64,000 nt of DNA. Source: Oligosphaera ethanolica (lineage in GTDB: Bacteria; Verrucomicrobiota; Lentisphaeria; Oligosphaerales; Oligosphaeraceae). The notes under the pieces were generated by a model. It searched no databases, was not told where the DNA came from, and was given only the letters and a program-made list of their open reading frames with translations. Within the stretch, counting starts at the first letter, position 1, and every line of letters begins with the position of its first letter. The DNA is taken from positions 3,322,227 through 3,386,226 of the forward strand of contig NZ_JAUSVL010000001.1 in the NCBI RefSeq assembly GCF_030814695.1, written 5' to 3'. Made by a program: the position numbers and the translations under genes. Below, piece after piece: positions 1 to 7,664 of the stretch.

Positions 1-1
1 G

Positions 2-400
2 GAGCAGGGCTACTATCTCGATGTCGCCGCGGATGCCCAGGGGCGGACGCTGTCCATGCTGAAGAATCGCGCGAGCACGCTTGGCGTAGTCATTCGCTGG
101 GACAAGTCGCAGCTGCCGAGCTTCTGCCAGTGGAAGCACACCACCGGGGCCAGCGAGGGCTATGTCACCGGCATGGAGCCGTCCATAAACATGCCCAATC
201 TGAAGAGTTTTGAGCGCCAGAAGGGCCGCGTGCTGACGCTGCAGCCCGGCCAGACCTACGCGATCGACCTGGCGATGGAAATCGCTGGCGATGCCAAGGC
301 CGTGGCCGCTGTCGAAGCTGAAGTCGCCGCCATCATGGCCGGTCGCAAGACCACGGTGCAGCAGCAGCCCGTGGCCAAGTGGTCGCCCTGCGCGAACTGA
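2..400 (+). CDS. DUF4432 family protein (aldose-1-epimerase-like), C-terminal part
   Basis: The reading frame is already open at the left edge, so the start lies outside the window; about 132 codons remain. The tail has the pattern typical of the end of DUF4432 proteins: a Gln-Trp-Lys segment (CQWKHTTG), then YVTGMEPS with an Asn-rich stretch, then a turn of the form L-x-PG-x-x-Y-x-I-D-L. DUF4432 proteins have a galactose mutarotase-like beta-sandwich and are thought to bind sugars; their substrate is generally unknown. An internal ATG at 56 is not needed, because coding similarity continues upstream of it. No further gene of this unit follows; a repeat-bearing gap comes next. Confidence 0.7.
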   Translation, partial: EQGYYLDVAADAQGRTLSMLKNRASTLGVVIRWDKSQLPSFCQWKHTTGASEGYVTGMEPSINMPNLKSFERQKGRVLTLQPGQTYAIDLAMEIAGDAKAVAAVEAEVAAIMAGRKTTVQQQPVAKWSPCAN

Positions 401-959
401 GGTGCGCTGCAAAAGAGTGATAGTCATTGGCACTCGGCGGTGGCGACCGTCAGGCCGCTGCCGCCGCTCTGCCATGGAGCCATTCGTGTCTTTATTTGAT
501 AATGTGCGAAATCTGGTGATAGAAAGAGAGACTTGACACAGTGTCTCTGAATCCTTTGCCTGCGCCATAGGCTACTGGGGGCCTTCCGTAATCAGTGCCT
601 CATAGAGGCGCCACAGTTCCGATGTCTTGGATGCAAATTTTCTGTAATCGTTTTCGGGTTGAGTTTGTCAGGTATCCGGTAGTGCCCCTACGGGGCACGA
701 TTGGCAGGAGAGCATTTTTCCCCAGGCTGAAGCCTGGGGTTAAGCATGGTTGAGCGCCTACGGCGCAAATTCATGCGCAACTGTTTGATAATCGGCCTAT
801 TGTAAAAATCCTTTTCGCAAAAGAAGAGTTTCGGTTACCTTGGTACCAGGAATCACCGATTGGCAACTACCCGTTTCATCAGAAGATTTCGCATAGTACC
901 TTTTATTCGTGTTTCTTCGTGTTCATTCGTGGTTTTTCTCTTTAATTTTGGACGCTGCC
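401..959. other. Intergenic region with relics of dispersed hairpin repeats
   Basis: No convincing gene is seen here. It holds several short GC-rich inverted repeats that recur near 47.4 kb and 50.8 kb: a GTGCCTC-type hairpin with CCACAG near 596-615, a GTGCCCC/GGGGCAC pair near 682-700, and a CCCCAGGCT/AGCCTGGGG hairpin near 720-742 followed by GCGCC/GGCGC. Here the last two are in opposite orientation to the later copies, so they look like rearranged remains. The stretch at about 909-945 resembles the ATTCGTGG repeat family seen near 41 kb. A weak GAGAC...GTCTC inverted repeat lies near 528-548. Confidence 0.5.
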
Positions 960-2219
960 ATGCCTGATGCCGAGCGCGCCGCTGCGATACGACGCAGCGA
1001 GCGGCGATTTTTTTTCGTGTACATGTCGTTGTTTGCGCCCTTTGCGGTATTGACGCCGTACATGCAGCAGCTGCTGCATTTTTATGGCTATCGCAAGGAC
1101 CAGATTGGCTACATACTTGGCGCGGTGGAGCTCATGGCGGTTTTGGCGCCGCCGGTGTGGGGGCTGTTGAGCGATCGCATCAAGCGGCCGCGGGCGGTGT
1201 TGGCTTTTACAGTGCTGATGTCCTTTCCGACCTTCTGCCTGCTCAGCGGCACCAATACGACGCTTGCGGCGATCGCCGTGGCGTTGCTCTTCGGTTTTTT
1301 CAATCGCCCGTCCATACCGCTGACGGACGGCCTGACCTTTAGTCGTTTCCGCCTGAGCGGTGCTGATTATGGCCATGTGCGCATTGGCGGCACCGTTGGT
1401 TTTGTGCTCTTCAGCCTGTTTTTTGAACGCGTGCTGCGCATCAGCCGGGACCAGGACGGCAGTCGCATCATCGCCATCCTGGGTGGCGCGCTGCTGCTGC
1501 AGTTTCTGATGGTCTTCGTGGTGCCGGCGCTGCCGAAGGCCAAGGCGGCCAAGGCGGACGGTGCGCCGCCGGCGACTGGCGAGGGCGAGGACAAGGTGTC
1601 GCCGGCGCCATCGGCGCCATTTGGCGAGCTCTTGCGGCTATGTTTGAAGCGCGGTTTTATTGCCTTTGTGTTCGCGGCTTTTTTGGCGCGCTTTGCGATG
1701 ATGAGCTACTACAGTTTTTTTACGCGCTATTTGAATGACGTGTACGACTTCAAGGCCGTCGGTTACATCTGGCTGCTCGGGTCGCTGTGTGAGATGCCGT
1801 TGATCTTTTGGAGTCGCCAGATCATGGCGCGTATTGGCGTGCGCAATCTTTTTGCGCTGGCGTTGCTGGGGACCGTTGTTCGCCTGCTGGGCTTCAGCTA
1901 TGAAAGCAGCCTGTGGGTGGTGATTGTCATGCAGCCATTGCACGCACTGACTTTCGGCGCCTACCACTGCGCGACCGTCACCTATGTGAGCAGCATCTTC
2001 CCTGCGCACTTCCAAGGCAGCGCGCAGACCATCTATTCCGCGCTCACAGTGGGTCTTGGCGGGCTGCTCGGTAGCGCAGTGGGGGGTGTAATCCTCGAGC
2101 ATCACGGCTACCAGGCCATGTACAGCTTTGCGGCCGCCGTGGCGCTTATCGGCCTGATGGTCTGCATTCTTTTGGTACCCAAACTGGACGACATGCGGCG
2201 AAAGGCCGGATCGCTATGA
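960..2219 (+). CDS. MFS transporter (sugar/nucleoside symporter-like)
   Basis: A 419-residue protein with about twelve hydrophobic segments. An early PPVWGLLSDRIKRPR motif matches the conserved MFS loop between helices 2 and 3 (G-x-x-x-D-x-x-x-R/K). A hydrophilic, Ala/Pro-rich loop in the middle separates the two six-helix halves. It belongs with LacY/NupG-like carriers; the substrate cannot be told. An in-frame GTG at 909 would add 17 residues, but that stretch is made of a dispersed repeat, so ATG 960 is preferred although its ribosome site is weak. The stop overlaps the next start by four bases (ATGA), which suggests co-translation with the phosphatase-like gene and perhaps uptake followed by dephosphorylation. 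Confidence 0.8.
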   Translation: MPDAERAAAIRRSERRFFFVYMSLFAPFAVLTPYMQQLLHFYGYRKDQIGYILGAVELMAVLAPPVWGLLSDRIKRPRAVLAFTVLMSFPTFCLLSGTNTTLAAIAVALLFGFFNRPSIPLTDGLTFSRFRLSGADYGHVRIGGTVGFVLFSLFFERVLRISRDQDGSRIIAILGGALLLQFLMVFVVPALPKAKAAKADGAPPATGEGEDKVSPAPSAPFGELLRLCLKRGFIAFVFAAFLARFAMMSYYSFFTRYLNDVYDFKAVGYIWLLGSLCEMPLIFWSRQIMARIGVRNLFALALLGTVVRLLGFSYESSLWVVIVMQPLHALTFGAYHCATVTYVSSIFPAHFQGSAQTIYSALTVGLGGLLGSAVGGVILEHHGYQAMYSFAAAVALIGLMVCILLVPKLDDMRRKAGSL

Positions 2220-3022
2220 CTACGCAACGCCAAACTAAGCACGAAACACTGGTGAAACTAGGCCGCATCGCCCGCGATGCCGGCGCCATTGTCCGGCGCT
2301 ATTTCGAGCATTTGCGCGGTGACGAGGTCAGCCACAAGGGCGCGACCGACATTGTCACCGTCGCTGATCGCGAGGTCGAGCGTTATCTGCAGCAGCGCCT
2401 GCACGAGGCCTTTCCGGATGTCGCTTTTTACGGCGAAGAGGGGCATTACGCGCCGCTGGCGACCTATGAGCGCGTCTTCATTGTCGATCCCATTGACGGC
2501 ACCACGAGTTTCGTGCATGGCCATCCTTTTCACGCGGTGTCGCTGGGCCTGCGTGAAGAGGGCCAGACCAGCGCGGGCGTGGTCTATCTGCCTTATTTCG
2601 ACCAGCTGTATTGGGCTGGGCGCGGGCAGGGCGCCTGGAAGGACGGCCGGCGCATACGCGTGTCGGCAAATGCCGAGATGCTGCAGGCGCTGGGCGGCAC
2701 TGGCTTCGGCTGCGTCCGGGCGCATGCTCAGCCTGACAACGTGCCCATGCTCCGCGAGATGATTTACCGCCTGCGGGGCTTCCGGACCTGCGGCTCGGCG
2801 GCCATCGATCTATGTTATGTGGCAGAGGGGCACTACGACGTCTATTGGGAGTACTTGCTCCAGCCCTACGATTGGGAGGCCGGCGCGCTGATCGTCGAAG
2901 AGGCGGGCGGGTGGGTGACGGGCTTTGACGGGCAGCCGCCGCGGGACGACGTCGGTCGCATCCTGGCGACCAATGGCTTATTGCATCACGAGATGATGGA
3001 CATAGTGGCAAAACACAGCTAA
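2216..3022 (+). CDS. Inositol monophosphatase family protein
   Basis: A 268-residue protein of the Li+-sensitive, Mg2+-dependent phosphatase fold. Key motifs are all present: the GEE acid pair near residue 73, the metal-binding DPIDGTTSF motif near residue 92, and the C-terminal YDWEAGALIVEEAGG motif that supplies the last metal ligand. The length is normal for the family (about 260-280). Likely reaction: hydrolysis of a sugar- or inositol-phosphate, or possibly 3'-phosphoadenosine phosphate, in the cytoplasm; the exact substrate is not readable. It starts inside the stop of the MFS gene (4-bp overlap) and is followed after 21 bp by an uncharacterised gene, so the three probably form one transcript. 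Confidence 0.88.
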   Translation: MTTQRQTKHETLVKLGRIARDAGAIVRRYFEHLRGDEVSHKGATDIVTVADREVERYLQQRLHEAFPDVAFYGEEGHYAPLATYERVFIVDPIDGTTSFVHGHPFHAVSLGLREEGQTSAGVVYLPYFDQLYWAGRGQGAWKDGRRIRVSANAEMLQALGGTGFGCVRAHAQPDNVPMLREMIYRLRGFRTCGSAAIDLCYVAEGHYDVYWEYLLQPYDWEAGALIVEEAGGWVTGFDGQPPRDDVGRILATNGLLHHEMMDIVAKHS

Positions 3023-3043
3023 GCAGCAAAGGACACGGCGACC

Positions 3044-4732
3044 ATGAACAACGCACTCAAACAACGACTACAGGAACTCGACAGCATCTACGACAGCGTC
3101 GTGTGTATGCCCAAACAGCCGTGTCAGAGCCCCGGCTACCATACGAAGATTGCCGACGGCACGCCTATTCACAGCACTGTCCGCGCGCTGGATTACGCGC
3201 TGTTGCTGCTCAAGTCCGGCGATGCCGCCGCGGCCACACGCGCGGCCGACGTGATTCGCGCCGTGCTGGTGCTGCAGGAATGCGATCCCTGCCAGGCGCC
3301 ATACGGCATCTGGCCGTGGTTTTATGAAGAGCCCCTGCCCAAGATGTCGCCGCCGGATTACAACTGGGCGGATTTCTGCGGCGCGCGTATCGCGGAGATG
3401 TTGATCAACCACGCGGCGGCGTTGCCGGCGGAGCTGGTCACGGCCATGCGGGCGGCGTTGTTGCGCGCGGGCATGGCGATCTTCCGTCGCAATGTCGGGC
3501 CGGGCTACACGAATATTGCCGTGATGGGCGGCGGCGTCTGCGCCATTGCCGGCGAGATACTGCAGGAGCCCTTCCTGCTGGATTATGGCTGCCGTCGCCT
3601 GGAGCATTTCATTGCGTACACCCGCGAGCAGGGCGGTTTCAATGAGTACAACAGCCCGACCTACACCATTGTGGTCGTCGATGAGGCCGAACGCATACTG
3701 CGCCTGGCGAAGACGGACGTCGTCCGCGCGCTGGCGCGTGGCATCCACGACATCGCCTGGGAGGCCATCGCGACGCATTTCCATCCGGCGACTGGCCAGT
3801 GGGCCGGTCCGCACAGCCGGGCTTACTCCGACACCATCAAGCCCGAGACGGCCTGGCGCATCGCCGCCGCCACCGGCGTTGCCGTCGGCGCGGTCACGCC
3901 GGCAGAGGCCGCCGCGCAGCTGGTCGAGATGCCGCTGCCCTGCCCGGAGAAATACCGTGGGTACTTCCAGGATGAAGATCGCCACGACTGCGTGGTGCAG
4001 CAGTACTGCCGTCGCGAGCCGGTGTCGCGTTCAACCACGGGCACGACGTGGTTTAACGGCGATGTCTGCCTCGGCAGCGTCAATCACGACAGCATGTGGG
4101 TGCAGCGTCGGCCTGTCGTCGCCTATTGGAAGAATGGCTCGGCGACTGCCGTGCTGCGCCTGCGCTTCCTCCATGACGGCAAGGACTTCGCGTCGGCTTT
4201 TGTGCGCACTGCCCAGGCCGAGGGGCGACTGCTCAGCGGCGTGACCATGCTCACCGACCAGGGCGATTACCACTGCCATCTTGATCGGCCCGCCAATGGC
4301 GTCTTCAGCGCCAGCGATTTTCGCCTGCGCTATGAGCTGCAGGCCGACGGCGCGGCTGTCGAGGAACTCCACGACGAGCGTTTCATCCTCAAGGCCGGGC
4401 CGTGGATGGCTGGCGTGCATTGCCACGCCGGGCGCTTCGATGGGCAGGACGTCGTCTGGGAAGCCGGGTGCGAAAATGGCCGCGCCTATGTCGATGCCGT
4501 GTGCTATCACGGTCCACAACGGGAGTTCAATTTCCGGCAGCTCGGCGATACGTGGCTGTTTGTCGCCATGGAGCTGCTCCACGCCGGCGAATTTCCGTCG
4601 GATCTCGGATTTGACGCACATCCGGAAGAGGCGTCGGCCGTTGCCTGGAGCGCCTGGCAGAACTACGGCCTGAATGTCGCCGTCAGTCGCCAGCCGCTGC
4701 CTCTCGGCCAGGCCATCAACACCGGTATTTAG
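3044..4732 (+). CDS. Uncharacterised 562-aa protein, possibly an alpha-toroid glycan-active enzyme
   Basis: A soluble protein without signal peptide. The N-terminal 300 residues are rich in Ala/Leu helices with a conserved-looking aromatic section (YGIWPWFYEEP, about 87-97) and a NEYNSPTYT segment near residue 205. The C-terminal half appears beta-rich. This two-part build (helical toroid plus beta-sandwich) recalls heparinase II/III-like and alginate-lyase-like proteins common in PVC genomes, and N-x-PTY resembles their substrate-facing helix, but I cannot assign a family with confidence. A purine-rich AAAGGA lies 10 bases before ATG 3044. It ends 18 bases before a strong palindrome that separates it from the convergent gene. 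Confidence 0.6.
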   Translation: MNNALKQRLQELDSIYDSVVCMPKQPCQSPGYHTKIADGTPIHSTVRALDYALLLLKSGDAAAATRAADVIRAVLVLQECDPCQAPYGIWPWFYEEPLPKMSPPDYNWADFCGARIAEMLINHAAALPAELVTAMRAALLRAGMAIFRRNVGPGYTNIAVMGGGVCAIAGEILQEPFLLDYGCRRLEHFIAYTREQGGFNEYNSPTYTIVVVDEAERILRLAKTDVVRALARGIHDIAWEAIATHFHPATGQWAGPHSRAYSDTIKPETAWRIAAATGVAVGAVTPAEAAAQLVEMPLPCPEKYRGYFQDEDRHDCVVQQYCRREPVSRSTTGTTWFNGDVCLGSVNHDSMWVQRRPVVAYWKNGSATAVLRLRFLHDGKDFASAFVRTAQAEGRLLSGVTMLTDQGDYHCHLDRPANGVFSASDFRLRYELQADGAAVEELHDERFILKAGPWMAGVHCHAGRFDGQDVVWEAGCENGRAYVDAVCYHGPQREFNFRQLGDTWLFVAMELLHAGEFPSDLGFDAHPEEASAVAWSAWQNYGLNVAVSRQPLPLGQAINTGI

Positions 4733-4749
4733 CCCCGCATCTTCAGTAG

Positions 4750-4769
4750 CCCCACGGCATGCCGTGGGG
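4750..4769. repeat. 20-bp perfect palindrome between convergent genes
   Basis: CCCCACGGCATGCCGTGGGG reads the same on both strands and lies between the convergent stops at 4732 and 4802. It is related to the CCCACGG-x-CCGTGGG hairpins near 23360 and 23455. It could fold as a bidirectional transcription barrier, but no T-run follows it, so a classical intrinsic terminator is not claimed. Confidence 0.6.
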
Positions 4770-4801
4770 TTACGAGTCGTGGAGCTGCGAGTTGTGGGTT
4801 G

Positions 4802-7594
4802 TCACGGGTTGATGACTTTGACTTCGAAGCGTTTGAAGGCCATGGTTGCGGGTTCTTGACCGGGAATGGGGATGACGGCTTCGAGGTCGTCTTCGCTGGT
4901 ATTGACGGCGATGACGGTTTGTTTGCCATTGACGGTTTTTGCCCACCATTCGACGCGGGCGGCTTTTTTGACCTCGACGGTGCCGGCGTGGGTGGTGCCG
5001 GGGGCGAGGATCAGCGGTCGAAGATCACGGATGTCCTTGACGACAGCGCAGAGAGCGTCCCATGCGTGGGGCACGTGGGCGACGGTGTAGAACTGCTTTT
5101 GGTGTGACGCGTACCACCACCACCACAGGCCATTGACGGACTTGACCACGCCGACGAAGGCGGCGGCGCGCATCCAATCGGCGTCCGGCGCGAATTGCGC
5201 GGGATCGACGGGCTGTTTGGCCCGGAAGGCCTTGGTCTGATTCCTGTCGTAGCAATGGATGAGGAGGGTGATGGGCGAGTCGTGGAGGAGGAGTTCGCGG
5301 TGGCTGGCGATGGTGTTGACGATTTCCGCGGGTTTGGCGTAGCTCTGGGTCCAGTGGGTGTCCCAGGTGCGCCGGTACTTGTTCATGCCGTTGCCCCAGG
5401 TGGTCATCACCACGGGATGATAGGGGTCCAGCTCGCGGACCAAGTCGGCCAGACTGGTCAGCAGCGCCGGCGAGACGTACTGCTTGGCAATTTCCGGCTC
5501 GTCGTACAGGTACCAGCAGAACAGGCCGGGATGGTCGGCCAGAGCGCCGACGCGTTTGGCGAGGTGCTCGAAGTTGCCCTGGACCATGCCGTTGCCGCTG
5601 CCTACGCCGCGGTCAAAGCCGATGAAAGCCCGCAGGCCATTGGCGGCGCAGGCGTCGAGGTACTCCCGGCAGGCGACGTCGTCTTGGCTGCCCTCCCAGC
5701 GGTAGGTGTGGACGACTTCGAAGCCGGCGCCCTTGATCAGCGGCATGTCGTCCGGTAGCACCTCGTAGATGCCCAGGGGGAAGATTTTCTGGCCGTTCTG
5801 GTTGTAGTTGCCATCGGCGTCGATGACGACGGCGTCGGGCGGTTTTGGTGCGTGGAGCAGCCAGAGGACTTGGTTGGCGCGGTTACCGCTGGGGTCGGTC
5901 GCGGTGGCCTGCATGGTATTCAAGCCGCGCGGCCAGCCGGCGGGCAAGGTCAGGTTGTATTCGAAGCGGTTGTCGCCCAGGGAGCGCGGAGCGCTGACGG
6001 TGACGGCTTGGCCGTCGCCGACGGTGGCAGTGAGCTTCGGCGCCTGCGCGCTTTCGTCGCTGACGACGATGGCGACGCTGCTATCCGGTGCGATGACGCG
6101 CCAGGCGCGGCCGGTGATGATGGGCGGCAGGCAGTCTTGGCCCACTGGCACGGCGTGGGTGAAGGACCACGGCTGCACATCGGTGCAGCCCTTGGAGGTG
6201 ACGCGCCAATGCCAGGTGCCGGGCGGCAGGGGGTCGCGCAGCTGCCAGCTGGCGTCGACGCCGAGCTCATAGCGGCGAGTGGCGGCGGTGGCGGGGAAGG
6301 CTTCGTCGCGGGACAGTTCGAGGATGTAGGCGCTGACGCCTGCCAGGGGCGACCAGGTGAAGAAAGGCGTGTTGGTGGCCAGGACGATGTCGGGTTCGGG
6401 GCTGATTTTGTCCACCGAGATGTCGATTTGGCGCATGCTGAAGTCGTCGAACCAGGCGCGGCCGGCGCCGCGGAGGGCGAGGAAGACGGATGCGAAGCCG
6501 GCGTCGTCGGGTGCGCGGAGGCCCTTGCATTGTTTGAGCTGCCAGTCCGTGGTGCCGAAGACATCGCAGGCGTACTGGCCAGCGGCGAGCCACTTGCCGT
6601 TGGCGTCAGACCATTCCACGATGAGACCCGCGCCGACGGAGGACATTTTGCCGGGCTTGGCCACGACATTCTCGGTTTTGACGAAGCAGGATGCATCGTA
6701 GGCCATGCCGCCGATGATGGGCACTTGTCGCGTGATATAGACCGTTTCGGTCATCGGGTCATTCACGGTCAGACAGGCGGCCTGCTCGCCGGAGTGGACG
6801 CTGTCGCGGTCGAGGGCCGCTGTCTTGCCGAACGCCCAGGTGTCCTGGCCGTCTTCGAAGCCGGCGTTGGGAAGCGTCATGGCCGTCACGCGGCGCAGTG
6901 GCGTGCGCAAGAAGCGCTGGCGTTTGGTGACGACGTCGGGTGCGAAGTCCTCGACGGCGAGTTCCACGGTGGCGGCGATGGGCTTGGCTTCGTCGCCGAC
7001 TGGCGTGGACATGATATAGCGGATGTTTTTAAGCGACGTGTGGCGTTTGTCCTGGAGCGTGAAGCCAAAGGGGCCCTCGGTGCGGGTGAAGGTGTAGCGG
7101 ACGTCGGGCAGGTCAAGGGCCAGCGTGCGGTGTCCGCGATCGGAGAGGACTTCCTCGTCATTGATGCTGATGGACTGGCCATCGCCGCGTAAGAAGATCG
7201 CGCCGCTGGCGGTCTTCATGCTTTCGGGGGGGATGTAAATGCCGAATTCGACGGGGCCGGTCGGCTGTGCGAGCATATCGAGGGCAATGCGCAGTGTTTT
7301 GTCGGTGAAGGCGAGGGTGAGATTGGCGTCGGCGTGCTGGTCCTGTTTGTGCCAGGTGAAGATATCGCCATCGCGGGTCATGGCGGCATTCTGGAGATTG
7401 AAGCGCTGTTGTTTCCAGCCGGGCGTGAAGGCAGCGATGCCGATGCCGCTGATGAGGGGTTTGCCGGCGTAGGACACGGCGATGTTGCCGCCGGCGCCGG
7501 TTGTGAGCTGCCAGTTGCCGATGGCGGTGCTGACGTCCTGCGCGGCGAGCAGGCCGGCGCTGAGCAACAAGGGCATGAGCATCTTTTTCAACAT
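4802..7594 (-). CDS. Large secreted protein with Ig/FN3-like modules and a C-terminal TIM-barrel glycosidase-like domain
   Basis: 930 residues. The start at 7594 is set by an AAGGAGG site 7 bases upstream and gives a signal peptide (MLKKMLMPLLLSAGLLAA). An open frame extends further upstream but runs into the GH36 gene, so it is rejected. The first 250 residues are beta-rich. About 280-450 resemble a carbohydrate-binding jelly roll (NAGFEDGQDTWAFG...). About 470-620 look like FN3/Ig modules (FFTWSPLAGVSAYILELSRD). From about 640 a barrel-like region begins (IFPLGIYEVLP), with an acidic strand end in LFCWYLYDEPE, suggestive of clan-A glycosidases of the GH5/GH42 type. The enzyme class is inferred only. 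A co-directional gene encodes an alpha-galactosidase, pointing to a galactoside-degrading unit. Confidence 0.65.
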   Translation of the reverse strand: MLKKMLMPLLLSAGLLAAQDVSTAIGNWQLTTGAGGNIAVSYAGKPLISGIGIAAFTPGWKQQRFNLQNAAMTRDGDIFTWHKQDQHADANLTLAFTDKTLRIALDMLAQPTGPVEFGIYIPPESMKTASGAIFLRGDGQSISINDEEVLSDRGHRTLALDLPDVRYTFTRTEGPFGFTLQDKRHTSLKNIRYIMSTPVGDEAKPIAATVELAVEDFAPDVVTKRQRFLRTPLRRVTAMTLPNAGFEDGQDTWAFGKTAALDRDSVHSGEQAACLTVNDPMTETVYITRQVPIIGGMAYDASCFVKTENVVAKPGKMSSVGAGLIVEWSDANGKWLAAGQYACDVFGTTDWQLKQCKGLRAPDDAGFASVFLALRGAGRAWFDDFSMRQIDISVDKISPEPDIVLATNTPFFTWSPLAGVSAYILELSRDEAFPATAATRRYELGVDASWQLRDPLPPGTWHWRVTSKGCTDVQPWSFTHAVPVGQDCLPPIITGRAWRVIAPDSSVAIVVSDESAQAPKLTATVGDGQAVTVSAPRSLGDNRFEYNLTLPAGWPRGLNTMQATATDPSGNRANQVLWLLHAPKPPDAVVIDADGNYNQNGQKIFPLGIYEVLPDDMPLIKGAGFEVVHTYRWEGSQDDVACREYLDACAANGLRAFIGFDRGVGSGNGMVQGNFEHLAKRVGALADHPGLFCWYLYDEPEIAKQYVSPALLTSLADLVRELDPYHPVVMTTWGNGMNKYRRTWDTHWTQSYAKPAEIVNTIASHRELLLHDSPITLLIHCYDRNQTKAFRAKQPVDPAQFAPDADWMRAAAFVGVVKSVNGLWWWWYASHQKQFYTVAHVPHAWDALCAVVKDIRDLRPLILAPGTTHAGTVEVKKAARVEWWAKTVNGKQTVIAVNTSEDDLEAVIPIPGQEPATMAFKRFEVKVINP

Positions 7595-7664
7595 GGCGAT
7601 CCTCCTTGGACTGGACTTGCTGGGTTGAGAGGCGTATTTGGGAAAATGGTCAGGGGTGGCTGGT

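Noticed and set aside
909-959. GTG start at 909 for the MFS gene
   Set aside because: The added residues are encoded by a copy of the ATTCGTGG repeat family and are not helix-like.
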